Part shown: one piece after another, positions 1 through 13,683 of the stretch
Position numbering within the stretch: the first letter of the stretch is position 1
Layout: each line of letters begins with the position of its first letter
Assembly: GCF_021155765.1 (NCBI RefSeq)
Contig: NC_060111.1
Location: forward strand, 3,343,997 to 3,407,996
DNA: 64,000 bases
From: Diprion similis
Taxonomy: Eukaryota; Arthropoda; Insecta; Hymenoptera; Diprionidae
Direction: 5' to 3'
Program-made: the position numbers and the translations under genes
The notes under the pieces: model-generated
Database searches by the model: none
The model's input: only the letters and a program-made list of their open reading frames with translations
Told to the model about the DNA's origin: nothing

Positions 1-1
1 C

Positions 2-198
2 GAGGCGCTCGCTCATGAAAACGAGCTAACACCCTACAGGGTGCGGCCTCAATCAATTACCAACAGTCTAGTACAGGGCGCGGTCGCTCGCCTCGTGTCC
101 TGCACGATAGGTCCTCGACACGAGCGAGTCCTGGCATGGCAACCGCTCCCTCGAGGCCCAGCAGGACTAACAGCTCGACGTCCTGCGAGTGGGTGGGG
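2..198 (+). other. possible coding exon at window edge, unidentified
   Basis: A GC-rich stretch unlike the AT-rich DNA after it. One plus frame is open from base 2 to a TGA at about 201-203, and a donor-like GTGAGA sits at 199. The peptide includes ELTPYRVRPQSI and is not recognised. The minus strand is also open here, with an acceptor-like pyrimidine run ending in CAG, so strand is uncertain. It could be the end of a neighbouring gene, a non-coding exon, or only a GC-rich patch. Confidence 0.2.
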
Positions 199-203
199 GT
201 GAG

Positions 204-1168
204 AATCCGGCAAGGCTGAAAAGCCGAAAATTTTCGAGAAACGAATTTGAAAATGAGGATTGATCGGTAAAATTTGGAGTTTTCCGAAAGTTCACACTTT
301 GAAGAAACCGAATAACAAGAAAATTAAAATTAAAATTAAAATTAAAATACCGAAGGACGAAATACCGAGTCTCTCCGGAGAATTCGTTAAATCGATGCTA
401 ATCTTATCATCAAGATTATCTTGTTTTATCGGAAAATCGTTCGTGTCATCAAAGAAGAAAAGAACGTAAAGGCGTAAGCAACATATTTTTAATAATAATT
501 GGACAGTGCAATTTTTTTCGCGTGTGTTCAATTTATTCAAGGTATTGTTACATTATTTTTCGAGTCTGTGATAAATTGTTATTGATAAATTAGTAATCGT
601 GAATTATTTCGATATTCTTGCAATTCAATATATAAAAAATATATTAAAAAAAAAAAAAGAATTTTCACTATAAATTTATTTATTATACGTTTTTGCATTA
701 TCAATTTTTATTTTTCTTTCTTTCTCTTTTTATACGTTTGAAGAGCTCAAGCTTTGACAAAATTTTTCTTTTTTTTTTTTGCGTCATCTTGAACGATATT
801 TTCACGGTAACTAACAAATAAAAAAAAGTAATTTTTATTTTTTGCCCACCCTACATTACCGACTATGCAAAATACCATTCATTATATGCATATAGAAGAC
901 ACAATTTCATAAAAAATTCACCCAAATCGAGTTATTACGTAGGATAAATGATGACGGGGTAGAATTTGAAATCGACATTCGGCAGATAGGACGTTACAAT
1001 TTCAGTTAGCACCGAATGTGATGGCCTGCAAACTCGTGACTCGAGGCTATTCGCGTAACCGAAGAATGCTGTTATTATTCATTTATCTCTTCCATCAGAA
1101 ATCCCGTTTTATTTTTTCCCAACGTTTAACAGTTGGCTAAAAGTTAGACTCGATTTGTGTGCGAACTA

Positions 1169-1202
<34 letters not shown>

Positions 1203-2865
1203 AGCCATTTACGTATGTGTAATAAAGTACACGAGCAACACATATGCATGAGGCATAACGGTTAAGTGGAAAAGTGAGTGACTCTATAGTCGTGGCCGAG
1301 GTTGAAACCGAACCTGAAGTAAAGCTGAGCTAAACACACGTCGAAACACCCTCGAATACAAGCATGGATTCTATCTCCATAGATAGTATGTGTGAATATT
1401 AAACTGCAGGACTTGGTTAAGAGTCGAGTCGAGTCAAGTCAAGTCAAGAATGCGACTGGCGTTGAGGCTGCCGCTTATAGGTATTCCGATTATTCTTAGG
1501 ACCAAGAAGAACTCGGTGAGGTATGTTGTTGGTTAAAATACGGGATGGCAGGGATGAAAATAATAGTAGAAAGTCCATCACGGCTGAGTAAAAACGTACT
1601 AAAATTTTTCAGGACGAAAAACCGGTCCTCCCATCCTCCCGAGTCGTCTGGACATCTCAATTCCATCCATGGACTGGACTGGAAGTCTGTTTTTCAAATT
1701 CGGAGACGCAGTTTCATTTCGTTTTGGCCACTTATCGATGAGCCGTCATGACTTTGACGATGAGGCTCGTATTTCAAGCATATGAATTAAAAAAAAACTA
1801 AATTATTATATACATTTTGGATTAGAGATTGATAAACTGAGGATTGATCTTCGGCGAGGAATAATTATTTCCACCATTTTTCCTCATTCTATCTCACTTT
1901 ATCTATTTTTCTTTCTTTCTTTCTTCCTTTCTCCACATAACACGTGGCTCCAAGGACGCAGGATATTATGACCAAACACTTGTTTGATCGATTCGTTCGC
2001 CGTCTTAACACATTGGAAGAAGAACCTTTAAGACCGTTGGCTTCGTCTTTTTTTCCCTCTATTCGTTAGTTCGAACATCTGCTGATCGTTGAAATCGTCA
2101 ATTAATTTTATAAGCATACAAGCATCAAATAGCATCAAATTATGTCTGATTAATTTTTATTCCCGATAATAAGACTCTGAGAGACTTCGAAATGGACAAA
2201 AGTAGCTTGGAAACAATGCAAAAAGAAAATAACAATAACAACAATATTTCATTTCGCGTATCTATAGTTGTTAAATAAATGATACTGTATTATTAAAAAA
2301 AAAAAAAACTGTCCTATTCCTTCCTTCCTTCCTTCCTTCCTTCTTTCTTTTTATTCTTTCCTTTCTTTCTTAACAATCTGTACAGAATCCTTGGTGGAAA
2401 AAAGGCGTATAATCGAGTTTTCATTCCCGTTCAACGCGTCTCTCCAATCCTTCTTTATTTTTTTCATTCGACTGAATTTTTTCCTCTCTTCGACTTTGGC
2501 CGACTTGATTTACTCGAAACAAGTGTCACCTATATTTAGACGGCGCGCTATTCAGTCCAGCCAACGTTTCTCCTCCTCCTCTTCCACCTCGATCGCGACA
2601 GTAGCGCAACAGCAGCAGCAGCAGCGACTCGCAAGTGTAAAAAGACACGCTTTGAAAAGAAAACAACAGATAGAAAGAAAAAAAAAACGAGAAAAAAAAA
2701 TCACTAAAAAAATAAAGTAAGAAGCGGAAAGACACGTGGAAAAAGCGAGCGACGAGTATACGTAATTATGATCCGAAAGAAGTTTCAGGATCGTGATAAC
2801 AGGGATCGTAATTTTTTTTTATTCATTTATGTCTTTGTGAAACGGTGCATTTTAATAGCTATTTA
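204..2865. other. non-coding AT-rich DNA with microsatellites
   Basis: No supported gene. Short open frames are driven by low complexity, for example AAATT repeats near 320-345 and Q/R-rich frames near 2600. The stretch holds a (GT)n run near 1171-1200, (TTTC)n and (TTCC)n tracts near 1910 and 2320-2345, and poly-A runs. Confidence 0.6.
1171..1200. repeat. (GT)n microsatellite
   Basis: About fifteen uninterrupted GT dinucleotides. Confidence 0.9.
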
Positions 2866-2990
2866 TGTGGCATGCCCGTAAACCGCCTGCTTTTTCTGGC
2901 AAGGATAAAGATTTCAGGACGAGCTGAAGGCGAGCCGGAAGCGAGTACTGAAATTATCCGAGTCAAAAAACGGTTTACGGGTATGCCACA
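2866..2990. mobile_element. foldback (MITE-like) element, 125 bp
   Basis: The first 20 bases (2866-2885) are the reverse complement of the last 20 (2971-2990) with one mismatch; the outer end reads TGTGGCATGCCCGTAAACCG. The interior is about 85 bp and non-coding. Perfect-edged arms around a short unique core suggest a small non-autonomous DNA element. No clear target-site duplication was identified. Open frames here on both strands are a by-product of the palindrome. Confidence 0.6.
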
Positions 2991-2998
2991 TACAATAT

Positions 2999-3227
2999 TT
3001 TTTACGGTATGGGCATTGAAAAGCAAAACGAAGAGGAGGTTATGTCGCGATCTGTTCGACGAAGCTACTTTATTCGCGCAGTTTGGGATGCGCACTTCGA
3101 AATGCGCATGAAAACTGCGGAATAAAGACTTTATTCCGCAACTTTGTTCGCTGCCGTTATAAAGCGTCACTTTACGGAACGAAAACTGCCACAGAAATTG
3201 AACTTTTCAATGCACATGCCGTAAAAA
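2999..3227. mobile_element. second foldback element, 229 bp, abutting the first
   Basis: Arms of 25 bp at 2999-3023 and 3203-3227 are reverse complements with two mismatches; the arm core is GGGCATTGAAAAG. A near-perfect internal palindrome lies at 3116-3140 (TGCGGAATAAAG and its complement). A related CTTTATTC/GCGCAG motif occurs near 3066-3082, so the interior is also repetitive. It starts eight bases after the 125-bp element, so the two may be one compound element. Confidence 0.55.
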
Positions 3228-4379
3228 CCAATATATTTCTTACATTTGAATATCTACCTATATACGTAGTCATTAACAGCGGAAAAGTTTCATTGAAAAT
3301 ATTTTTCAATTTCAGATAAAAATATTCATTTATCTCTTTCACTTGTTATATATAGAATTATTATAGGTGTTCAAAAAGTAAGACAGAGATAATAATCGAT
3401 TAATCAAGTTCGAAAAATAATCGATTTCATCGAAAATCCATTATTTTTCGTCATTTCTACTTGCTGCTATACTGCAGTAAATGTAATCGTCATCATCATC
3501 ATCATCATCATCATCGTCGTCGAGTTTTATAATACGGTTCTGATTGTTCGACTCGGTTTTATACTTCGCGGTTAGAAACGCGCCGCCACCGCAGAGCTCC
3601 AACATATAGGTTTTACCAACCACCATACGTATAACGTATCATTGCATGCGTTAAGCCGCAGATGCTACGACATCTGTTAATCAAATACAAGTGTCATTCG
3701 GTGTTCACTTACTTGCTTGCTTACTTATTGTAAGTTGTTACGTTGTACTTTGTACACCCCGATCGGTTACCCAACGCAAAGTTCTCGTCGATAAGTTCAG
3801 CAATAGTAGGAGAAATCGTGCTGGCATCGCATCGAGGTTTCCATTCATAATCGATATATCGTGTGTTAAAACGATACACGATAAATGAACGTCGATGAAA
3901 ATTTGGTTTAAAGTACTGAATTCTTCTCATCTTTTGAAAAATCAACCGCGATATTGAAAGTTTAGATTCTTGTTACAATTCGGCAGTGTTGAGCAGTAGT
4001 AAGGATAAGGATAAGTGTATCACTTATTGACACGTTTAGACCCAATTATTGAGCCTTTTATTTTCAAAAATTATAAATTTACGGTACAAATCGTAAATAT
4101 ATCGATGAATAAAATCAATTGCTAGAGAGTTAGACGGTAAAAATTTATTTTTTAGTTATTTTAGAAATAAAGATCGCACGGATACAACCAAAAAAGGTCA
4201 ATAATTAGGACAGGATCAATAACTGGTACACTTACCTCAAATACTTTGTGTAATTAATTAAATTCTTATTAGAAATTACTAAAGTATTTTCTAATTTATA
4301 AAATTAGGAAAACAATAATCAAATAATAAAATTACTTAAATGATTTGTAATTAAGCGAGACTCTTCTTCCAATTTCAAA
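3228..4379. other. non-coding, nothing recognised
   Basis: AT-rich sequence with a (CAT)n/(CGT)n run near 3487-3520, which accounts for the poly-Asp open frame on the minus strand. No gene or structured element is supported. Confidence 0.5.
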
Positions 4380-4830
4380 TTACAATTGTAAGTGAAAGGA
4401 AAAAACAATACTGATTACTTTTGTAATTTGTAATTTGGTAAAAACGTTACTAATTAATTATGTAATTTGTAACAAGGCGAAAAAAAAAACGGTACTAATT
4501 ACAATTTTGATTAGTGGATTCGAAGAAAACAAAGTATTGTAATTTTTAATTACTACCCCTTTTTCGCCAAATTACAAGTTACAAAAGTAATTAGTATCGT
4601 TTTTCACCTAATTGCAAATTACAAAAGTATTTAGTATCGTTTTTTCGCCTAATTACAAAAGTAATTAGTATAGTTTTTCCCCTGATTACAAAGTAAAAAA
4701 GTAATTAGTATCGTTATTATTTGCCCAATTACAAATTAAAAAACTGATTAGTATCTTTTTTCGCCTGATTACAAATTACAATTTGAATTAATATCGTTTT
4801 TTTTTTTTTTTTTTCACCTGATTAAAAAAT
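4380..4830. repeat. inverted array of AATTACAAA-type units
   Basis: Degenerate units of about 40-45 bp built on CCTAATTACAAATTACAAAA and GTAATTAGTATCGTTTTT. From about 4560 to 4800 there are roughly six units in one orientation. From about 4380 to 4530 two to three units run in the opposite orientation (GTAATTTGTAAT, GGCGAAAA, ACTAATTA). The whole can fold back on itself. It is non-coding. Confidence 0.6.
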
Positions 4831-5084
4831 TATCCTTAGGTTAATGAAAGCGGATATTGTAAGGCCAAGTTTGCATATAATTTTTAGTAATTCGATGTAT
4901 GTGTCGTTAGATTTCACCTTACATTACATTACTTTTTCCTTTCTAAGGCGATGCAATACTTGAGAGGTATAAATAGTTTTAATCATCATCGTGAATATCG
5001 AAGGAAAATATTCGGTTATTCGATTCGGTTCTTAATAGCTGCTGCACATGCCGTCGTGTGGACGGGGTTCTTCTATACCGTCAG

Positions 5085-5131
5085 AAGGAGGAGAGGAGAG
5101 GAGAGGAGAGGAGAGGAGAGGATACATATAC

Positions 5132-5180
<49 letters not shown>
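5085..5180. repeat. compound (GGAGA)n-(TA)n microsatellite
   Basis: A run of GGAGA pentamers passes directly into a long (TA)n run. Open frames across it are low complexity on both strands. Confidence 0.9.
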
Positions 5181-5182
<2 letters not shown>

Positions 5183-6180
5183 AGAGGAATCGTTGAGCAG
5201 CTGGTCAAACAACTCCACAGACCGTGTATAAAATACTTAGGGCAACATTGTACGAAGCCCGGCACCTTCTCTTCCCGACATCAGACTTAAGAAGATCTCG
5301 ATCATCTTTTCAAATCAGAAACTCCTAATTACTCTATCTTTTATTTCGATGTCTTTCCTCGCGTTTCGATTTTTGTTCAAATTCCTTGCGCTTGAGATCC
5401 TCGCATCGGTAGCTTAATAAATTTCCTTGGAAAAATTTAGATTCGACAATTTTCCGAAAAAAAAATTATTATTTTTCTTCCACATCACCGTATCACAAAT
5501 TTTCCTTTTTCTTTTTTACTCTTCAGTTATTCTTCGGAATTATTTCATGTCACAGGCGTCTCAACGAAAAAACATTGGAAAAAAAAAAAAAAAAGACATT
5601 GAGAAAACTCTTGAAGTTTTTCACTCTGGTGGACTGATCAAACATCTCCAAAATTAGTCTCAATTTAATGTGAAATGATACTGTGGCGAATTCGAAGCGT
5701 GAGATTAACTGCTAAACATAAATTTGAATTCCGGTCCCTGCGTATCAGGATTTTTAGTTTTCCGTTTCTTTCTTTTTTCTTTTTTTTCTTTCTTTCTTCT
5801 TTTATTTCGATTCTTTTCAATTCCATCTTACATTATACAGTTTCTGCTGATAACCAATCTACGTATAATAATCGCGATGTAAAATTTCGCGACTCTCTCA
5901 CGTAGAGTGTGTTTTTTTAAAAGTTGCATTAATAACCGACGAGTTTCAAGGATTCTTATTAATTCGTCGATTATGCAGATCGTGAATTTTGATACCTCTG
6001 AACACATCGCATAAAACGAATCGATAGTGCAGAACCAAAAGTCGTTTGTCGCGACGACGAGACGATATTTTATTTATCTTCCGACGCATTGCTTTGCTTT
6101 GCTTTGCTTTGCTTCGCGGTAAACTGTGTGTATTTCAAAGAGACACTATATATATGCGTATTTCTTGTCTATAAGATACC

Positions 6181-6220
<40 letters not shown>

Positions 6221-7704
6221 TATATAGATAGCAAGCAGACGCGTGACTTCTGGCATTATAAAATACCTCGGACGAGAATTCGAACTTTCAAATACACACA
6301 GCATTTACACATAGCATTGGTACATACGTGTTAAATAAAATCATGCACATGTAATAAGTGTGCAGTTAATAAATATATATATTAAAGTTACGTTACGACC
6401 GCCACCTTGTTCGACAGAGAATAAATGAAAAAAAATTTAATAAAAAAAAAAAAAAAAAAAAAAACTTAATCGATTTTTTGCCAACGATAACTATATTTGC
6501 TAAATCAGAAGGTCAGGAGAAAAAAATACATTCAGTTTCTTCGCCGTTTATCACAACAGTTGTGGTCCGTGTAGCCGAAAAATTTTTTTATATCAATTAT
6601 TAATCTTTATATCTCGATAATATATATTATCGTATAATTTTTATATTGCATTATTATTTTGCAAATTCAATACGGATAATTAGAAAGGAAGCTGTGAGTG
6701 CCAATTTTTTTTTTTTTTTTTCTCTTTATTTCCAACAAAGCGTCTACGTACCAAGGCCATTGTTTTCTGAGGAACTTTTATTTCACCAGATCGAAGTTAG
6801 TAGTAACGTTAATGTAACGAAATATTAATCTAATTTCATTGTTTTTTTTTTTTTTTGTTTTGGTTTTTTTTTTAATTTATAACGGCCTTAAATGAGTTTA
6901 ATTTACAAAACCTGAATTATACACTTTGCTTTTTAAAAAATATAAATTAATTCTCAATTCAATTTGAGACGATCCTACAGTTTCGATGTAATGATTTTTT
7001 CCTAAAATTAAATGAATCGTTTGCGAAATTCAATCTCTTATCTATCTATTTATTTATTTATTTATTTTTCTTCTTAATGACACTCACAATCGTTTTTAAT
7101 TCATCCTCCTCAACGTACCTACCCGTTAAATATTTCTGTAAACTTCGTAAAAATCTTTTATCCGTTTTTTTTTCTCAACAATTAATATTATTTCCTTCAT
7201 CTTACACAACGTTCCAGACATTTTTTTTTAATATCAAAAATACCACACAGAGGCTGCGGAAGATTCCCGATTTAACAATAAGACCGTGTAAAAATAGTAG
7301 CGATTCCTGGTCTGCCCGGCTGGCTGCGGCCACGGTTCCTTTCTTCTTCCGCGACTCGTAAAATGTCGCGACGTCGACGTCGACGTCGACGCGACGGAGG
7401 CGGAGGTCCGACGCCCATATCCCACATTATACTCCCACGGCTACTACACACACGTATGTCTGTATTAATCTCGAATATACGTATGAAAAAAAACAGGCAC
7501 ATGATGCGAGCTTATTTTGATCAATTCGCGAGATACGTTAAAATCTTTTCTTTTCTTTCTTTCTTTCTTTCTTTCTTTTTTTTTTTTTTGTTTTACATTT
7601 TTTTCTTCACATACGGACGTGCCTTGCAAAATTATTTTCCGCCTGCAGGTATAATTTAACAATAATAAATCAGTAACGAAATCGTTAAATTTTTTCGTCC
7701 TTTT

Positions 7705-7748
<44 letters not shown>

Positions 7749-9340
7749 CAAAGTTAATCAATCAATCAATCAATCAATCTGCAAGCACTTTTCTGCTATA
7801 TATACGAAGTTTAAATCGATTTCAATGAATACATTAATTACGCTTGCAATTTTTCATATTCGATTGTTTGTTTCTACGTAATTTATGTGATAGGATTTTT
7901 GAATTCGCGTTATAGATACGAAAATAGAAATGTATGTTTTGTTTTGTTTTTTTTCAAATTGTTTTTGCAGAATTATTGTTCGTGAAAAAAAAAAATTTTA
8001 CGAAATGTTGATTTATTCTTTTTTACAATTTGATTTTTCTCTCTATCGACAAATATTTTGTGCCGATTTACATGTCTGAATGAAATTAATTAATTAATAA
8101 CCCACAAATTGAGAATAACGAGATACAATTTTTACATTTAAAAATATTATACCGATTCCTCAATTTTCTGCGTTCATAATCATACGTTACAGATTTTCTA
8201 AAATATCCATGATTCGATAAGCTGAAACGAGTTTTTGCAAGCCTGAAAGGCAGCGCGAAATTTCGTTAATTTTACCAAACATAATTGATATTCTTCGACA
8301 TATCTAAAACAAAGAGAAAAGAAAAGAAAAAAAATAAATAAATAAGTAAACTTTCTTCGTAAAATAATACTTGAACGATTCACGTTTAGGTGTAAGAAGC
8401 ATTACGTCACGAGTTTGAAATTGTCTGAAATTTCGTAAACCGTAATAAAAGAAGAGATATTAATATTTCGAAATTATAGTATCTTCAAAGTCATGAAATA
8501 AAAAAAGAGAGGATTTTTTTTTCCAAATCTTTCGTAAATTATTTCGTTTCTTCGTATTTTCTTATTGTAAATTACAATATTTGAGAATCGCATACGATAA
8601 ATAATGACAACTTACTGTTAGGCTAGAAACCTGAGTGAATTAAGAAGCTTTCTTTCCTTACTCGAAGAAGAATTTAATTAAGCAACGTATAACCGTCGTG
8701 TAAATAAACTAACAAATTTGTAATTCACTTTTTTACCATGTCTTCGAGATCTTTTCTCGCAATATGAATAATATCGTAAATATTGCGACTGCACGCGTGG
8801 GGGGAAAAAAAAAATTCAAGATACATAGAATATACGTGTACATATATATGTACCTAAGTTATTAGCTTATATATATATACATACAAAGTACAAACGTAAC
8901 GAGAAAATAAATTATCCGATGCCAGAAGCATGAATTACATTTGTACACAGAATCGGTGCCCGGATAAATATGAATTAAAAATGAAAAAAAAAAAAAAATG
9001 TCATGTAAGGTATAGACTTAAAAAAGTAAAATATGAAAAAAAGAAATGAAAAAATAGAAGCTAGAATTATCATCCAAAGGTTCTAATTAACGTTCGTTCT
9101 AATAAAATAGTAAAATCCGAAAATGAAAATTTTGTAAAAATATATCTTAAACCCTCGAATACTTTTATAGAATTATGAGGCTAAGTTAAAACTGAGCTAA
9201 ATTTTTCTATTTCGAAAAAGTTCAACGCTCTTGGCTCTGCTAGCTTCAGCTTCAGATTATTCACGTGCCTAAAACCTCGAGTACAAACGTGCACATTAAG
9301 GATATTCTAACAGGACGAAGGAAGAATATATATGCTGGCT
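5181..9340. other. non-coding AT-rich DNA, microsatellite-laden
   Basis: No supported gene. Contains (TTTGC)n near 6094-6114, (TA)n near 6184-6226, poly-A and poly-T runs, (CGACGT)n near 7370-7390 (source of a poly-Arg frame), (TTTC)n near 7550-7576, and (TC)n followed by (AATC)n near 7706-7780. Confidence 0.55.
6793..6822. repeat. single arm of the GAAGTTAGTAACGTTA repeat family
   Basis: Reads GAAGTTAGTAGTAACGTTAA followed by TGTAACGAAA. It matches the arms of the inverted-repeat elements at 17555-17790 and 22408-22585. No opposite arm was found close by, so this is probably a solo or truncated copy. Confidence 0.45.
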
Positions 9341-9400
9341 TCTTAGCAGCGGGGGTCGGGCAGACCCCCGGAGCTTGCGAGCATGTGGCTTCCACATGTT
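9335..9400. other. cluster of GC-rich hairpins
   Basis: Three successive hairpins in an AT-rich setting. A GCTG/CAGC stem sits near 9334-9350. A perfect 7-bp stem pairs GGGGGTC (9351-9357) with GACCCCC (9363-9369). A second perfect 7-bp stem pairs CATGTGG (9382-9388) with CCACATG (9392-9398). The stems are too short for a microRNA precursor. Role unknown. Confidence 0.4.
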
Positions 9401-9531
9401 TCCCTAGGGAATAGAGCGAAAGAAGTAGGGAAAAGGGGGGAGAGGAGATCAGGCAGCGGGAATGGCGTAAGAAAAACTGAGCGCATACGCCACCCTCTTA
9501 AACACTCGTCTTTCTCTTTCTAGATTCCATC

Positions 9532-9577
<46 letters not shown>

Positions 9578-10304
9578 ACGTTCTCAAACACGTGCATCAG
9601 AGCACTATAAGCGTATTATAAGTCTGTTATATGCAATTCTGTGTAAAATATAAACAAAAAATTGCAACTAAATCGTTTATGCTTTTACTTTTCTTATCTT
9701 CTTTCTTTAAATTAACCATTTTGTTAGATAAAATTTTTTTGTTGTTTTGTTCTTCTTCTTCTTCTTCTTCTTCTTCTTTTCTTTTTTTATTATTCCACAC
9801 AGAGAATTATAAAATATTAAAATTCGATAGGGATATAATTTAAGGAATTATTTTTCAATGATTCTAGATTGGAAAGAAACTGCACTTTCGATGAATATTT
9901 ACAAAAAAAATTTTTTTCACCGAAAAATTACTTCTCGTCTAATTTTATTACCTTTTCTTTGCGATACTCTATAAATTATTATCATCCGCATAGAATAAAG
10001 AAAAACGCAACTGTTGAGAAAATTTTTGTTTATAAAATTTCACGCGAATTGGTGAATAATTGAACGAAGCAAACGAGGAGGTCCTATACGATGTAAAAAT
10101 ATAGTTGTTGGTGAAAAAACAATGTAAATTGAACAAATAAAACACTATCTTAAAAAAATTCTATCCAATTTTTCCCTATAAACATTATTTATCAATATTA
10201 TATGCATAATGTGTAAAATTATAATTTAATTCTAAGTCGAAAAGTATCCAACGTGAGACAGGATCTTGGACTTTGAATAATAATCTCAATTTTATACAAA
10301 AATA

Positions 10305-10335
<31 letters not shown>

Positions 10336-10584
10336 CACACGCTCTAACAGGCAAATAATATGAAATAAAAATTTTCAGTATTATTAAACGAAATTATTTT
10401 TCATAATAAATATTATTCAGGCCGATATTACCTATACATATAGGTACATATATATGTACATATTTTGCAATCGAAGAAAAAAACTGCTGCTGTTGCTGCC
10501 GTCGAGCGTAGAGAGATCGAATGAATTTCGCAATCGTTATTGAAAAATTTTCAAACCTGTATGGATACATATATATGTATGTAC

Positions 10585-10619
<35 letters not shown>

Positions 10620-11539
10620 ATTTTAATGTCTATAGGTATAATAACCGCGGTACAACGCAGCTACGTCAATATTTAACATATAATATAATATATTCACGCC
10701 GACGATCGTGTGCCTGTAGTAACGCATGCAGCTATACCTACGAGTAAGAATTTCAAATTCCGTGTGTAAAAATTATATAATATCGTATGAATTTATCCAT
10801 ATATGTATATGTACATTATAAATACATCATATATGCGTAATATATTCGCTTTCACTAATTTCTATTTCCTCTCCATCTCTCTCTCTGTCTCCATTTTGCG
10901 TATATGATTTTCTTTTTTTTTTTTTCTTTTTTTTTTTTTTTTTATCCTCTCTCATTCGAATCCAAGCAGAATTATCTGCACGTGTTAATTATTAATATGT
11001 AACGAAATTTTGTATATATTTAATCAGTTTTCACTCGAAATATTATAACATTATAACGCGAGTATAAAATTCGTAAAAGAAAATTATTGAAATAGTAACA
11101 AAAACGAAAAAAAAAAAAGAATTTCATCTCGCCTGCGGATCGTTCAGATCGTTACTATTAACGCATATATATATATATCATAGTCGAGTGGAAGAATTTT
11201 GCAGAATGAATGATGTAATAACTTTCAATTAGTTCGTTGCAGAGCCTGCAAGTGAATTATTATAATGCGTTCATGTGACGATGTATAATAATTAAGGTTA
11301 TATTGTACATACAAGTACAATGAGTGTAAGAATTCTCGCGAGTAACTATAGCCGTTCTAATTAGCCCCCGCGAGAGTGCAATGTAATAAACGATCAGCGT
11401 GAAACTCACCTAAAACGAGTGCGAAAAAACTCATTAATATAGAATCGTCCATGGCTACGGTCCGTAAAATATGGACGAGGTTTAGAAAAATTAATGAACG
11501 TGAAATAAAACTTCGTTGTTACTCTTGTCGTTGTTGTTG

Positions 11540-11583
<44 letters not shown>

Positions 11584-13645
11584 GACATATTGTAAGTAAA
11601 TTCTTATACGTGTAATATAATTATATGAATAATATTATGATGCACTGTACGAATGATTCCGTAGAGTTTCGAGGCTATTCTCACGTCAATTAATTCTCCT
11701 ACCACAGCAGCAGCAGCAGCAGCAGCAGCAACTAGACTCCGGAAGTACGTAGACGTTACACGTACACCGGATCTCGAGTGTAGTGGACCCGTACCACCAT
11801 TATACCGTAGAGTACGATATAAGAGACGGAGTGTCAATTAAATTCGTCGTGCATGGAGATAAAAATTGTAACGTTAAAGAAGAAACGAGATGAATTCTAA
11901 AGAGTGGAAAAAATAATTTCAGAATTGTCTGAATTAATTTATCTATTATTACAGATTAGCCGTGAATAATAATTTTTTGTTGTTTTTAAATTATAAAAGT
12001 TAAGATTGAACATTTTTTTTTGTTGTTTTTTTTTACACCTCGAGACGCGACGATAAACTGGATCTTGAGATATCACTGATTGATTGATTAATTAACGTAA
12101 TAACATAAAATTAACAAGTTAATTACAATGAATTAATATTGTATGTAAATTTGTACTACTTTTATTTTTATAATCGTCAATCGATACTTGTAGAAAATGA
12201 TTAACAGTTATTAGTGTATAATACAACAATAAGGATCGAGTTGTGATATGACTTGCGTCACAAGTTCTTTTTCTTAGCAGGTGTCGATGGCAGTTGAAAC
12301 CGAACAAAGAGAATAGAAAATTTTAAACGAGATGTATCGTCGTATGTAGAATTAAAATATATCCAGAAAGCGTTAAAACTTGACTTAAAGTACAGAATTA
12401 TCATTTACATTCATCATAAATTTAACCCAGTTATAAACAAATGAGTATATACATTTGTTTGTTTATTAACACCTTCATTTGTGCATTATAAGCGACGTGT
12501 TTTTTATTTCATTACTTTTATCTTTCGCTGTTTTGAAATTTGATATTTCTCAAAGTTTAATTTCTATACTTCAAGTTTCGCCGCCAAGAAACTCGGAATT
12601 TAGCGCTATGGAACTTTGCAAATTTGGAATTTTGTAATAAATATATAAAATATTAATCAAAGCATTACAAACTAGCATTACCATAATTCTGTGACAATAA
12701 ATTATACTGTATTCGTTGAATTTAAAAAAAAAAAATCATCTCAAAACTCGATTCTCGGTAAATTGAAGATGAAAAAAAAAATATATATACTTTTCAATAT
12801 TGAGTTATTATTAAACGTTTTTTAAATATCTGTCGAATTAAAGTATGAAACATTCTGTTCGTGTTCGAAAAAAATTTTTTTTATTCATCAATTTCATAAA
12901 AAAAATAATCATATTTTATCTAAAGACCATTTGCACGCGAAATATAAATTTTCTTGTCATAAATATTGATAGATAATAATTATTAAAGATTTGTATTCGA
13001 TGCAGGTAAAATTCAAGTATCCGAAGTGATTTGGAAGAGAGAAGAAAAAAAAAAAAATAATCTACAATCCCAGAAAAAAAGAAAATCAAAGAAAGAAAGA
13101 AAGAAATTAAACTTTTTAGAAAGGTGGTCCCGTCGTGCCCCGGAATATATATTTTTTTCTTCCATTTTTTTATTACTTTTTTTTCTTCAAATTATGCCAA
13201 ACCAATGATGAATTTGTTATTGAACATAGATGAAAAAAAAAACTTGTAACCGGTGCTAAAAGGCCACGAAAAATAATTAGCGCTTTTAGGGTGGTGAGGG
13301 GGAAGGGGGGAGGGGGGGGGGGGGGGATCGTCGTGTCCCATGTTCCCCTATATACATATATATATAACATTATATCATAATCACAGTATATTATAAAAAT
13401 TATCTGTTATAATACATATATCGCATATTAAAGCCGAAAGAGGTGAGAAGAGATATTCGGTCCAGACGTAGCGGTATATATAATAAATATATATATGCGT
13501 GTTGTCAGCCATCTTGATCGCGTCGCGAGCAGAGACTCGGTAGCAATCGTCGTCGTCGTAGTCGTCGTCGACGTCCGGGCGACGGATGTTAAGTACGTGG
13601 CAGAACTATATGTATAGCTAGTTCAGCATATATACATATGGAATA

Positions 13646-13683
<38 letters not shown>

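Noticed and set aside
7363..7659. Frame beginning with a run of Arg
   Set aside because: Derived from a (CGACGT)n microsatellite and poly-T.
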